Assembly (NCBI GenBank): GCA_028583605.1
Contig: CM053330.1
Location: 29,338,598 to 29,402,597, forward strand
Reading direction: 5' to 3'
From: Dastarcus helophoroides
Lineage: Eukaryota; Arthropoda; Insecta; Coleoptera; Bothrideridae
DNA length: 64,000 bases
This document shows, in pieces, positions 1 to 11,416 of this stretch; positions within the stretch are counted from its first letter, which is position 1; every line of letters begins with the position of its first letter. A model generated the notes under the pieces. It searched no databases and was not told the DNA's origin. It worked only from the letters and a program-made list of their open reading frames with translations. Made by a program: the position numbers and the translations under genes.

Positions 1-1300
1 CGCTTAAAATATACATTTCAGTTAAGCATTTCGAATTTTTGCTAAAAATATTAGCAGTTAGATTTCAAGTGCAAAAGTGCTAATTTGAATTAGAATATTT
101 TATGTTATTTTTTTATTTTGAATCTTAATTCAAAATCTCGAAAGAATATCCAAATTTTAAGAAAAAAATTAACATTTTTGGAAAAAAATCTAAATTTTGA
201 GGAAAAACTAACCAAATTTATGACTGACAATTTTTTTAAATTAATCTCAGTTTTAAGTCCTTAAAAGTTTGAGTTTTCGAGGTAAAAATCGAAAATTCCA
301 AACCTAAACTTATAGTCTGACTCTTAACTCAGAATTTCGAGAAAAATGTCTAGAATTAAAGAATAAATATCGACATCTTAATTAAAACGGTTATACTTGC
401 TAGAGAATTTTATTTAAAGTCGAAATTTTAGAAAAAAAAAATAATAAAAAATACCTACAAATTTGAAATTTGAAAAGAAAAAAGTAAAAATATCCAAAGA
501 AGGTAAATATGCTAAACAAAGCTTTTTGAAAAATTTTTATTTTTTTTGAGAAATTTTAAAGCTTTTAGCAACATTTTCAGAAAAAAAATTGAATATTTGG
601 GTTTAAGGTCAATATTTTTAAATTAAGGTGTAAATTTTAAAAATTCTGTTAAATTTTGAAGTTCTTTTTTCGAAATTTTGACTACTTCAGCAAAATCTCA
701 ATTTACAACTTTTCATTTTATATTTTTTGGTCTTTTTTATTTTCATTTATTTTTTTTAAATTGATCTTTTTAATCCAAAGTTCAAGAAACCAAAGTCAAA
801 ACAGCAAAAATCAGTTCTGTTAGAAAAAGCGAATCAAAGTCAAAACTTCACTAGATAACTAAAATTAGGAAAGCAAAATCTCTCAAATTTTTGGATTTTA
901 TTCGCCAAATTTTGTATATTCTAGAACTTTTAAACTCTTGGGTATGAAACTTAAGATTTTTATGAAAATTTCAAGTTTAAACTTAAATTTAACATTTTTG
1001 CTACCCAGTTTGGAAATATTTAAGGCAGAAATGTTAAATAAAATTAATAATGATAATGTTTCCAATCAATAAGAGTCTACAATGAAAAATAATTTAAATT
1101 TAAAATTTCTAAACCCAAAAATGTGATTTAGTTTTTTATAAGGTTAAGGTTTTTCTTGAAATTTGAACACAAACTAAACTCAAAATTCAGGTTTTCAGCT
1201 TGAAATTTTTTAAGTTGAAAAATAAAAAATATTTTCCTTTTTTTAGGCAAAATCAGAGCAGTTACATGTTGTAATATATAAAAGAAAAGACATAACAATT
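1..1300. other. AT-rich spacer, no gene seen
   Basis: Very AT-rich DNA with recurring words such as AAAATTTTGAAA and AATTTCGA on both strands. No reading frame with recognisable protein similarity was found. Around 990-1040 there is a short stretch (CCCAGTTTGGAAATATTTAA followed by AGAAATGTTAAAT) that recurs near 47090 and, in part, near 23140, so it is probably a small TE fragment. Confidence 0.6.
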
Positions 1301-1308
1301 GGTAAATT

Positions 1309-1504
1309 ATGTTCGCAAATCCATTTTTAATTCGAAAAACTTTTAAAAAATCAAAAAATGAGTCACCCGGAGCTGAATCGAAAACCGAAAAGCGGAAAAA
1401 ACCGTTATTTTTGTCGGAACGAAAACCGGAACTCAAACGATATAAATCTTTTGCTGGAACGAAAACCGAAAACCGGAACGAAAAAATAACGGTTCGAAGG
1501 CCTG
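1309..1504 (-). mobile_element. Probable hAT-type transposon end
   Basis: On the minus strand, reading inward from 1504, the sequence starts CAGGCCTTCGAACCGTTATT. This resembles hAT-type termini (CAG start, then an AACC-rich TIR). It continues with repeated GAAAACCGGAACG-like words on the plus strand, which give a spurious lysine-rich open frame at 1309-1530. No partner TIR or 8-bp target duplication was found upstream, so only one end seems present. The class is inferred from the terminus alone. Confidence 0.3.
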
Positions 1505-1519
1505 GTAGTAATTACAGAA

Positions 1520-3900
1520 CAGAGGAATAGCTTTGCAAGACTTAACATAGAAAATAGTTACAACGATAATAAAGAAAAGATTAGAAACCTATTCGGAAAC
1601 TATTATTAGCAAATACTTAGCAGATTTTAGAAAGAACAGATCCACAACAGACCAAATATACACATCAGGAAAGTCAAACACTGTCCATAGGGAGAATGTT
1701 AATGAGAGATTTAACATTGAAAGCTAATAGTGGGATAGATGGGCGGTGCCTTGTATTCTCCTACACCGGTGTAAACAATTCAACGCAGAGCGCAGCGATC
1801 AGTGCTGGTAGTGATTTCAGTAGTACATCATAGCTTCTAACGTGTTTTGTTACGGGATTACTACCGACAGGCAACAATTTTATTAAAATTTGCGTACCAC
1901 ATGTTGTTTGTTTTTTTAGTCCATTGATTTAATCAACGTCTGAGGTAAAATAAGACTGATATGCTTTGATAACCAAAATAAATAAACGAGATTTCTTAAA
2001 CAAAATTAATAATAATTGTTATGAAGAATATAACAGAATACCTCTTTAAACATAACGATATAAGGAGTTCAAATAGGCCGCCAGACTGTGCTAAACAATA
2101 TTTTAGTCTGTTGTAAAACTCTCGACGAGTTTTTTCTAACATCTAAACTGGAAGATACGAGCATGCTGCGTCAAAGTAGGGGAATACGTTCAGCGGCCGT
2201 AGAAAACCATGGAAGGGACAATTCTTTGCGTTTTACATGGACAGGGAAAATTTTTCCTTATCTGTATATGCTAAAACAGATTTTAACTGGATGTTATGAA
2301 TATGAAATTCCGACTTACATGAAGTTCATAAATTTTAAAGCTGACTATGACTCTGTGAATAGAAAGAAACTTATTGAGATATTGAGGAAATTTAAAATAC
2401 CAGAAAAGATAGTTCGACTAATTACAATGACGTTAAGTAATACCACATGTGCAGTCAAAATATATGGAAAATTATCACAAGAGTTTGAAGTGAGAACTGG
2501 CCTCACGCAGTGAGATCGACTATCGACAGTATTATTTAATATAGTCTTCTAATGCACAGACCAATAGGTTTGAACATTTATTAGATTCAAAGTTTGGAAA
2601 CCAAAGATCGGTTTCGATCTTGTTGGACCTCATCAGTTTGGTCCACCTATTGGTCCATAGAGAAAACTATGGCCATCGCCAACAATGTGTGGTGGTACTC
2701 TGAGAGTCACACTTTCGTTGATTCTTTAGTACTTACATTGTCGGAACAGTTGCTAGCATTCGAGTTGGGTATACCAAACTGATAGGGTCCAACAAGATCG
2801 AAACCGATCTTTGGTTTCCAAACTTCGAATCTAATAAATGTTGAAGCCTATTGGTCTGCGCCTTAGAATCCTTGTCTTCTAGGAACTTTCCTAGAGAGCA
2901 ACCGCTTCGCTAGGTGGCAGTGTTTCAACTGCTTGGCAGTTCAGCTACCCATGGTTTACTATACACGCCTGGAAGGCTGCATGAATTTGCAGTCTAGGTT
3001 GTACTTCTATTTGCATAATATAGTCTTGGAAAATTTTATAAGAGAAAGTGGTATAAAAAGACATAGAACACTTTTTAAGAGATCCCATTAATGTCTCGCG
3101 TACGCAAATGATATCCTTGTTACTAGCCAGAAGTATGAAGAAATTAGAAATTATTACAAGGGATCTGGTAAAGGCGACGAGCAGGGTTGGGCTTTAGGTT
3201 AACAAAGACAAGAGTAAATACATGAAGCTAGGGAAGATACGAGAAACATCGAAAGGGTGCTTTACGATTCAAACTGAACAAAAGGACTTCCTAGAATTCG
3301 AAAAAGTAGAAAATTATGTATACCTAGGAGTACTAACAGACAAATGCTGCAACGAAGAGTCGGAAGTAAATCTTAGAATAGCGAAAAGTAATAGATGCGC
3401 GATTGGGCGAAACAGATTAATAAGGTCAAAAAAGATTTCCCACAAGACTAAAATCAGCCTGTATAAAACCATACTGAGACCCACCATGCTGTATGGTTGT
3501 GAATCATGGACTATGAACAAAAAAATTGAAGGAAACCTGTTGATCTGGGAAAGAAAAATATTGCATAGAATTTTTAGAGGAAAGAAGGTAAGAGGACATC
3601 TGGGAAATACGTTCAAATAGAGAAAATATGCGAGATGTTTGAAGAACCGTCCATATCTCAGTACGTGAGGGCGCAGCGATGGCAGTGGTTGGAGCATCTG
3701 GAAAGAATGGAGGAATACAGATGGGTTAAGAACTGCGGTTGGACGATTCCAGAAGGTAAAAGAAAAAAAGCTAGACCAAGAAAACGGTGGCGTGACGCAG
3801 TACTGAAGGACCTAAAAGGAAAGAGTATTAAAAATTGGAGAATGGCAGCTGGAGACAAAGAGTATTGGAAAAGCATTATCAAGCTATGGGCCTAAAAGGC
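1520..3900 (+). mobile_element. RTE-type LINE remnant (RT and C-terminal part)
   Basis: Degenerate non-LTR retrotransposon. A fragment at about 1600-1690 matches the RT motif FRKNRSTTDQI. The main RT block at 2265-2548 reads KFINFKADYDSVNRKK and FEVRTGLTQ before an in-frame TGA. It is interrupted by a 467-bp insertion (2549-3015) and resumes with the next RT motif. The C-terminal part at 3222-3620 and 3635-3895 includes YGCESWTM, then ARPRKRWRDAV and a closing tryptophan-rich segment typical of RTE-like and related insect LINEs. At least one stop and one frameshift (about 3620) break it, and about 580 nt of unrelated sequence separates the first fragment from the rest. It cannot code for a working enzyme. 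Confidence 0.8.
2549..3015. mobile_element. Foldback insertion with 12-bp target duplication
   Basis: A 467-bp insert flanked by identical TAATATAGTCTT copies at 2537-2548 and 3016-3027. Omitting the insert and one copy makes the interrupted LINE RT frame continuous, which shows it is a true insertion. Inside are two inverted arms of about 90 nt, at 2557-2650 and 2770-2861, both starting CAGACCAATAGG and both carrying ACCAAAGATCGGTTTCGATC. About 150 nt of unique sequence follows the right arm. The 12-bp duplication suits LINE-mobilised SINE-like DNA better than a classical MITE, but the arms look MITE-like, so the class is open. Confidence 0.75.
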
Positions 3901-3918
3901 CTGTAAATACTTTCATAT

Positions 3919-4263
3919 TGTAACGAAATGTAAATTATAAAATTTAGTACGTAAGAAAATGTTCTAGAAAGATCTGATAAGGGAAAGCGGCCGCGATAAT
4001 GAAGCAAACGGCAGATAAGCGCTTCCAGAAATTTCGGCAAACGATAAGCCTTATCTGCTGGATTTTTCTAGAACCCGGAAGCGAAAACTATATAAGGCGG
4101 TTGTCTTTCCCTTGAGTCAGTTAGTCAGAAGTCAGTGTCGTTAGTTAGTGAGTTAGTAGTTAGAAGTCAATTATCCAGTTGTAGTGTTCCGAGTTTAGTT
4201 TGGAAATAAAATGATAGCAATTCACGGCGTTAATAATTATTTCGAACTGATAAGCCCGCAACA
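3919..4263 (+). mobile_element. Solo LTR, Ty3-type
   Basis: 345-bp LTR starting TGTAACGAAATG and ending CCCGCAACA, with the 4-bp target duplication ATAT at 3915-3918 and 4264-4267. It carries a TATA-like ACTATATAAGG near 4090 and an AATAAA near 4205. A second copy of the same family, on the opposite strand, is at 13994-14336. No internal region is attached, so it is a recombined solo LTR. It sits just beyond the 3' end of the LINE at 1520-3900. Confidence 0.8.
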
Positions 4264-4424
4264 ATATATATAATTTCAAAAAAATACGCAGCGTGCCAAA
4301 AGATGTTGACATTTTATTTGGTCGATTTATTTTGTTATTAGTACGTTGGTTTCTACCAAATTCTTACCAACAATACAATGATTTAAAGGCTTTTAGGCAA
4401 TCAAGCCAAAAGTCTTACAGCTAC

Positions 4425-5048
4425 AATCAATGTTTATATAAAAGGTCTGGAAAACATTTGTCAACTTGAGTCTTTCGCAAAAAAACTAAAAATTTGCATA
4501 AACACAATTTGGTTATGTATTAAGAAGTCTAATATTTTCTGAATGTAACTTTTGTTATTTTGTGAGATACTCTGATTCTAGTAAATTTTATGACCATTTT
4601 AGTGACGTCGTGCACAATAACAACATTTTACAGGAAATGGACCCTTTTAAATGCTTCCAATTTTTCTAGCTCCAATTTGTTTTTCTTCCAAAACTGCTTT
4701 CATTAAAATTTTATGGTAACAACATTAGAACATTCATATTAATTTTAACACCACAGTAAAACAAATATTTGACAGCTAGATATGTTAGTTATTATTTGCA
4801 AAGCCCACTGCAGCCTGTTTATAAAATATGGCTCCTTCGAGTACAATTTTGTTATTGTGCACGACTTTGAGAAAACTGTCATAAAACTGGCAAAAATCAG
4901 AGCATTTAAAAAAAATGACACAATGCTTTAACAAATAACTAAATTATTTTCATTTAAATACTTCGTTTTTGCGAAACAGACAGAGTGACACATATTTTTG
5001 AAAGCCTCTATATAAAAATTGATTGTAGTTGTGATAATTTTGACTCGA
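4425..5048. mobile_element. Long imperfect inverted repeat (foldback/MITE-like)
   Basis: The left half (from CTACAATCAATGTTTATATA near 4431) and the reverse complement of the right half (ending near 5030) align over about 230 nt each. Shared blocks include TTTCGCAAAAA, CTCTGATT, TTTTATGAC and GTCGTGCACAATAACAA. The central loop is about 4650-4800. No coding frame lies inside. No target duplication was identified, so the ends are approximate. Confidence 0.6.
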
Positions 5049-5363
5049 TTGTCTAAAAGTTTATACTTTATTATATTTGGTGAAAATGTTATAAAAAACT
5101 ACCCACTTGTAAAACACTAACGAAGTAAATAAAATATGGGCATTTTTTGACCCACTACTTTGAAATGTCAATTCAAGTAAATCTTTCAGAATTTTTAATT
5201 TTTGGTGTAAATAATTTAATTGCAATAATGAAATTTTGACTTTACACTTAAAATTATAACTTATTCCCCAGTTAAAAGTTGAAATGTGGGGAACAAATTG
5301 AAAAATGTGCCAAAAGTCTGCTACAAATCCAAATTTAAAATTTTAATTGAATCAAATTCGTAC

Positions 5364-6383
5364 ACTATTTCCTTCAAGTCACCCTTGGATTGCCCATAAA
5401 TATCGATATCCTTGTAGTAGCTATTAGTCTTAACATTTTTTTTCTCAATAGATACGTTAAACTTCGGAGCTCTCATGGGGTCGATTGCAGGTACGTTTAA
5501 AGTAGGAATACCTAAAAAGAAATAAATGTCATATTATGCTGTTTCACCAGATTTTCTTTCTAATTTAATCTTATGTGAGATTATAAAAACTCTCAAACTT
5601 TTTCCTAGAGTGATATATTAAGCTGATAATCTTGAATTTTCAGCGGGAACTGCCAATTTGAGAACTTACGTTAAAAATTTTAATAATTCATTGGAAGAAA
5701 ATACTTTAAAATACATAAGACCCAAATCTGAATCGATTCGATTGCATTCCTAGTTTAATATCTTTGTTTTGTTTATTATGTTTGCATTAGATATTCATGG
5801 TATGTGTGATAAGTAATAAGTATGTAAAAATGAGCATCGCACTAAAAGAATTTTTTCTGTTAAAAAAATTACTAATATTTAAATTGAAAATGTTTTTTAA
5901 TTACCTAATACTTAAAATACCACATTAATTTTTGAAAATAATTAATACGACAATGAGATTTCTCGGAAAGCATGTAACATTGCTGTAGTAAATTTAGGAA
6001 GTAGTCTATTCCAGATCTAGTTGAGTTTTGTACCAATTTACTGAGATTTGATTTCACCTCTTCAGTATTTAATAGTCTGCGTAAATGTCAATTGAAAGTT
6101 AAAAAGGATCATGCCGGTAAAGAAGTAAAGTAAAATTCTATTTGCATATAAAAAAAATCAACTTCATACCGTTCTTCATGTACCTCAGTCCATTGTGAAC
6201 GGATTCCTTTATACACGCCATGTCATCTTCTTTACATTTTTTAAAGAATCCAGCTGAAAAAAAAAGTTATTTTCGTTAAATTGCTGCTTGACAAAATAAA
6301 ATTATTTTACGTAGTTGTGCTGCCCAAATGCAACAATAACTAATTAAACACAAGAAAATGAAGGTGCGGAAAATTATATCCAT
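5364..6383 (-). CDS. Takeout/JHBP-like gene 1, exons 1-3 (incomplete)
   Basis: Secreted carrier-type protein of the takeout/juvenile hormone binding family. Exon 1 is 6311-6383, encoding a signal peptide that begins MDIIFRTFIFLCLI. Exon 2 is 6170-6253 (GFFKKCKEDDMACIKESV), with the paired family cysteines. Exon 3 is 5364-5511 (VPAIDPMRAPKFNVS ... DIYGQSKGDLKEIV). Splice sites and phases match genes 2-4, and the donor of exon 3 is GTACGA. These three exons have no stop or frameshift. Exons 4 and 5, present in genes 2-4, are not found in the 5.3 kb to the left. They may lie beyond the edge, making intron 3 over 5.3 kb and full of TEs, or they may be lost. Family assignment is firm. Ligand and role are unknown. 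Confidence 0.85.
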
Positions 6384-6412
6384 TTTGAAACAATATCGTG
6401 AACCATACAATG

Positions 6413-6421
6413 CCTTTTATA
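6413..6421 (-). promoter_or_regulatory. TATA box of takeout-like gene 1
   Basis: TATAAAAGG on the minus strand, 30 bp before the gene 1 ATG at 6383. The same 9-mer occupies the matching place in genes 2, 3 and 4. Confidence 0.7.
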
Positions 6422-6514
6422 AGAAAATTTTGCTATTAATGATGGTAGTTAAGCGTTTAACTTTTTAATTAGTAATAAGAATTAAGTAGCTTTTATATAA
6501 AAATTGACAAAAAT

Positions 6515-6562
6515 CCTATTTATTAGTGCCATTAAAGTTGGTAATTAGACAGTAATAATTAT
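6515..6562 (-). promoter_or_regulatory. Conserved upstream block, gene 1
   Basis: Block of the form CTATTTATTA..CATTAAAGTT..TAATTAGACAGTA (as read on the plus strand), about 130-180 bp before the ATG. Related blocks sit at nearly the same distance in genes 2 (22350-22395), 3 (34737-34780, inverted) and 4 (53311-53352). It may be a regulatory element or simply shared ancestry. Confidence 0.45.
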
Positions 6563-6639
6563 TTTTCTATGCTATATTATTTTCTTTGCTAGCTTCTACG
6601 TAACAGATATTTCACGAATAACATCCTTATACCTAACTA

Positions 6640-9600
6640 TTAAACATCTTGAAGTAAATATTAAAAGTTTTGACCTTTTAGAAAAGCTAAAAACTTTTTA
6701 CAAATTTGGCCTTTTTTTAAACTTTCGAAATTTTTTCAAAATATCCATTTTATACAAAATTTCGACATGTTTTTATAATTTTAGATTTTTTCAACACTTT
6801 AATCTTTTTGGCAATCTCAGCTTTTTTTACAATTTTGATTTTCGAAAATTTTAGATTTTTCAGAAAACTTGACAATAAAAAGATTTGATCGGGTCGAATT
6901 TTTTTTGAAAAGGTTAGATTTTTCAACATTTCAACTTTATTTCAAAATGTAAACTTGTAAAAAGATGTGTTCACGATCTATAGGGAGCAGCAATAAAACC
7001 GTTAGACCCAAAAAGGAGGTAGTCTACCAACGATTGCTGAACGTGGCACTTCGCTAAAGACAATTTATTTTTAGTTAAATTCTATATTTTAAGTATTCAA
7101 GTGTAGTGAATAAATAATGTTAGTTTGCAGAAAGTTTTGATAATTATCGACGCCCCCACAACCAAAGATAACAATATTGTCCATTCCTTTTACATTTTTT
7201 TTTGAAAATTTTGATTTCTTGTCAAAAATGGGTATTTTTTTAAGACATGTCTTTTTCTCAAAATTTCAACGTTTTTCAAAGATATTACTTTTTCTGAAAA
7301 GTTCGACTATTTTTAAGTTTCTACTTTTCCAAAAATTTATATTGTTTTAAAAATGTTGATCTTTTTTAAAAATATCGACTTTTTTACTTTTTGAATACCT
7401 ATATATTCTTTAAAAAGGTAGTTTTTAAGAGCTGGCATTCTTGAAAATGCAAACCTTTTTTTAAGTTTTTCCAAATTTTCACCTTATTTTCAAAAATTCG
7501 ATTAGTTTGTTTAAATCGTAATTTTTTTAAAATCTGTCGTTTTTTTTGAAAATTTCAATTTTCTTTAAAATTTTGATTATATTGGAAAATATTGATTTTT
7601 TAATTTGGGCCATTTTTTTTTGAAATCTTACATTTTTTGACATTTACACTATTTTGCAAAATCTCAAATTTTTCTACGAATTTTGCAATTTATTTAATAT
7701 TTTAGAATTATTTTGAAAATTTCAACTTTTTTAAAATTTGGATATTTTTTTGAAAATCTGGACCTTTTTTGAAATATTCGACATGTTTTGCAAAATTTTA
7801 TTATTTTTAAATATCCAATCAAAAACTTTAACTTTTTAAAAACATCTTCAATTTTTGTTTTCAAAATTTTAACTTTTCAACATTTTGACTTTTTCCAAAA
7901 TTTTAACTTCATTTTGATAATCTTTGCTTTTGCTGAATATTCATGCTTTTTTCGACTTTTTTTGAAACTTTGAAGATTTTCAAAATCTCAACATTTTTTT
8001 CACTGTTGACTAACTATTTTTCAAAATGTAGACTTCGGAAATTTCAATTTTTTGAGCTTTCGAGTTTAATTGAAAATTTTCCTATTTTTTCAAATTTTCG
8101 AAATCTTGATTTTTTCTGAAATATTAATTTCCCTTTAGAAATTCAGTAATAAAGATTTCGTTTTTTTTTTAAGTTTAATCCACTCGCAAAAGGTAACCCC
8201 ATTATGCTTTCAAAGCACTGCGAGTAGGATGCGTAAACAAGGATAGATGGCGATGAACTGCCTTCTTAAACAATTCCTTTTGGTAACAAGTTCCATAACT
8301 TGGAAGTTTTGTAGAAAAAAAGGTCTTCGTAGACAGAAGTCCTAAATGTGTCAAGCTGGACCGCACAGGAATTTGCTGTCTCCGACTGTCTAGTATGCCT
8401 CAAGAATCTTGCCATTGGAAGGATCAAATCCTATTAGTTCCTGCGAGCATCTTCCATGATAGTACTTGTAGAAAAGAGACAAGTCACCATACGCCTGTGC
8501 TCTAGTGTTTCGAGAGAATCTCGAATTTCAATTAAATTCGAAAGTTCAAAAAATTGAAATTTTGAATTTAATTGAAAATTTCAGTATTTTTTCAAATTTT
8601 TAAAATGTTAAATATAAATATATTAGCTCTCTTGGAAATTCAGTGATAACAATTTGGTTTAAATTTTTTTTTAAAATTTTGCATTTTCAAAATTTTCCAT
8701 TTTCTTTAAAATTCTAACTCTGAAAATTTTGATCCTAAAATTTAAACCCATTTTGAAAATTTTGACTATTATTCAAAATTTTAATTTATTTTTAAATAGG
8801 TATTTGGAGTTTTTTGAAAATTTTGCCCATTTTCATTTTTTTTAAAGTTTGGTTTTTTCAAAATTTTATCATTTTTCGAAATTGTGACTTTTCTTGCAAG
8901 CTTTCGATTTTTTTTGGGAAAATCTCGACCTTTGAAATTTCGACTTTTTTTAAAATTTTTTGACCCATTCCATGTTTTCTGAAAATTTGACCATTTTTCA
9001 TAAAATTTGGACTTTTTTTTAAATGTTGACATTATTTTTTAATTTTCGACTTTCTTTACAAATGTTAACATTTTTTCGAAATATTTGAATTTTCACTTTA
9101 AGAAAACCTTCTTTTGAAAATTATAATTATCCAAAATTTTAGGCTTTTCTTTAAAAATTTTGACTTCTGATAATATTAGTTTTTCTTCAGTATTTAGAGT
9201 TTACGAAAATAACTAAAAAATTGAAAATTTTTGAGTCATATTTTCAATTTTTTTTAATCTCGGCTTTCTTTTAAATTTCGACTACTTTCAAACTTTTAGT
9301 ATTTTATGCATTTTTTAAGAATTGAATTGTTTTGAAAATTTTGCAATTTTTTTTAATTCTTTGTTTTTTTTTGTAAATGTGGAATTTTCAAAATGTTTAG
9401 GTTTTTCAAAATTTTGACCTTTTTTGAAACATTTGAAATTTTTGCCTATTTTCCAAAATGTTGTCCTTTAGAAATTTTTGTAACTTCGACTTTTTGCTTT
9501 GTCCCCTCCTGAAAATGCTTAATTTGTTTGAAGATTCTGTTTTTCTAAATTGCGAATTTTTAAGTTTTGAACGAATCATACAAAACAAATACGAGCCTTA

Positions 9601-9740
9601 ATCAAATTTTTATGTTAAAGCTGGAATTTTAAAATGGAGTATTTTTCATGTTTCAACTGAAAAGTTTTAAAGAAAGGTGATTTTCAGATCAAATGAGGAT
9701 TTTGAAAAAAGAGCTCTTCTTGGTGTGCTATATCCGTTTA
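6640..9740. repeat. AT-rich degenerate spacer
   Basis: Quasi-repetitive DNA dominated by variations of TTTTTGAAAATTTTGACTTT, about 15-25 nt apart, without an exact period. Short open frames here (for example 8781-9032 minus, 9406-9588 minus) are lysine- and phenylalanine-rich products of this composition. Two islands differ: 6955-7190, a less AT-rich piece that looks like part of an unidentified TE (AAAAAGGAGGTAG, then TGAATAAATAATG), and the LINE fragment at 8165-8520. Confidence 0.6.
8165..8520 (-). mobile_element. 5'-truncated CR1/Jockey-type LINE 3' end
   Basis: The plus-strand text from CACTCGCAAAAGGTAACCCC through GCTCTAGTGTTTCGAGAG matches the last 390 nt of the LINE at 23222-24430, including the region coding for its C-terminus. 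It is in minus orientation with an A-tail (the T-run at 8161-8170). Only this end of the element is present. Confidence 0.75.
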
Positions 9741-9747
9741 ACGGATG

Positions 9748-10225
9748 TTAGCAATCATGTTGGCTATCATTATTTTATTTACAGCTGTTTTTTGAAAAGT
9801 GACTTGTTCCCTGTCCGAAACATTGTCTTAGGTTTCTAAACCAGGTTGTTCTTCGTCTACCAGGTCCACGCCTTCCATCAATTTTTCCCTGCATGTCACA
9901 TACCTCCGGATGTCTTATGACATGGCCAAAATAAAACAGCTTTTGAATATTCATTGTGTTTACAATTTCTTTATACTTTAGCAATCATGTTGGCTATCAT
10001 TATTTTATTTACAACTGTTTTGAAAAGCTGACTTGTCTGTCCGAACAATTGTCTTAGGTTTCTAACCAGGATGTTCTTCGTCTACCAGGTCCACGCCTTT
10101 CATCAACTTTCCCTGCATGATCAAGTGCAACATGTCATATACCTCCGGATGTCTCATGACAGGGCCAAAATAAGAGAGCTTTCGAATCTTCACTGTGTTT
10201 ACAATTTCTTTATCCTTCTTCATCC
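9748..10225 (-). repeat. Tandem duplication of LINE 3' part (about 230 bp x2)
   Basis: TTAGCAATCATGTTGGCTAT begins at 9748 and again at 9978. Both units run on through the GTCTACCAGGTCCACGCCTT segment that encodes the LINE C-terminus. The copies differ by scattered substitutions and small indels. Confidence 0.7.
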
Positions 10226-10900
10226 TGTTCATAACGGTCCATCCAGCTTATTCTCAGCATGCTACTGTATGGTCACATTTCAAATGCTTTAAGGTATCCT
10301 TTGTTAGGGTCCATGATTCCACTCCACATAAGAGAACAGAAAAGATATAACACCTGACCATTCTTATTCTAAGATCAATGTTTAGTACATGTCCATATAG
10401 GATATTTTTCATCCTTACAAAGGCAGCTCTGGTTTGCTCAATTCTTGATTTTATTTCTATTGCGTTGTCTCAATTTTCGTTAAGAAGTTGTCTCAAATAC
10501 TTTATTTTCTGTACACTTTCTAATTTATTTGGACCAATTTAGAGTTCCGCTCGTGGCTTTGGTTGCTTACTCAGGACCATAAGTTTGGTTTTTTTAGTGT
10601 TAAGTGTAACGCCATACTGGCTTCATGAAATGACTACTTAATTAAAAAGGCTTTGAAGTTCCTCAATACTATAAGATAAACACAGTTGTCTGCAGATCTA
10701 AGATTATTCAATGTTATGTCGTTCATTCTCACTCCCTCTCTGGTATTCTCTATGACCTCTTGAAATATTTTCTCCCAGTACAGATTGAACAGAAGCGGCG
10801 ACAGAATGCAACCTTTCCTTACTCCCCTTTTGATTGAAATACATTCAGTTTACCTATTTTCTGCTTTCAGATGTGCATTTTGTTGCCAATAAAGGTTAGC

Positions 10901-11350
10901 GATGAAACGTTGGTCTTTATCATCTATTTCGGTTGTTTTCAATATTTCTATCATTTTCTCATGTTTTACCCTGTCAAACGCTTTCTCTAAATCAATAAAG
11001 CACATGAATACATCGCATTTAACGTCTCTACATCTCTGGATCAAAACCCGAATGCCAAACAATGCTTCCCTTGTGCCCAGGTTTTTACAGAATCCAAATT
11101 GTGTATTTTTGATATGTGTTTCTATGCGATGAAACGTAGGTCTTTATCATCTATTTCTGTTGTTTTCAATATTTCTATCATTTTCTCATATTTTACCTTG
11201 TCAAATGCCTTCTCGAAATCAATAAAGCACATGAGCACATCGCAATTTACGTCTCTACATCTCTGGGTCAAATCCTTAGTGCCAAAGAATGCTTCCTTTG
11301 TACCCAGGCTTTTGCGGAATCCAAATCGTGTATTTTCGAAAGTGTTTCTA
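10901..11350 (-). repeat. Tandem duplication inside LINE RT (about 227 bp x2)
   Basis: The segment starting GATGAAACG(T)(T/A)GGTCTTTA begins at 10901 and again at 11128. Both contain the codons for the AFDRVKHEK RT motif and end in GTGTTTCTAT. Sequence difference is roughly a tenth of positions by eye. Confidence 0.7.
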
Positions 11351-11351
11351 T

Positions 11352-11416
11352 CTTTTTTTTAAAGTTTAATTCACTCGCAAAGGGTAACCCCATTATGCTT
11401 TCAAAGCACTGCGAGT
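11352..11416 (-). mobile_element. Minimal LINE 3' end inserted in LINE
   Basis: About 65 bp, T-run then TTCACTCGCAAAGGGTAACC ... TTTCAAAGCACTGCGAGTA, identical in type to the 3' ends at 8165 and 23222. It interrupts the RTE-type LINE between its RT and pre-RT parts. Confidence 0.65.

Noticed and set aside
1309..1530. 73-residue frame rich in K, E and P
   Set aside because: Formed by repeated GAAAACCGGAACG words next to a hAT-type terminus; not a gene.
1735..1915. Less AT-rich piece (CTACACCGGTGTAAAC and following) as an LTR or gene
   Set aside because: No ends, repeats or frames identified; only a short palindrome ACACCGGTGT.
7788..7973. Phenylalanine-rich plus-strand frame
   Set aside because: Same AT-rich tract read on the other strand.
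8781..9588. Lysine-rich minus-strand frames at 8781-9032 and 9406-9588
   Set aside because: Composition of the AT-rich TTTTGAAAATTT tract; no domain or conservation visible.
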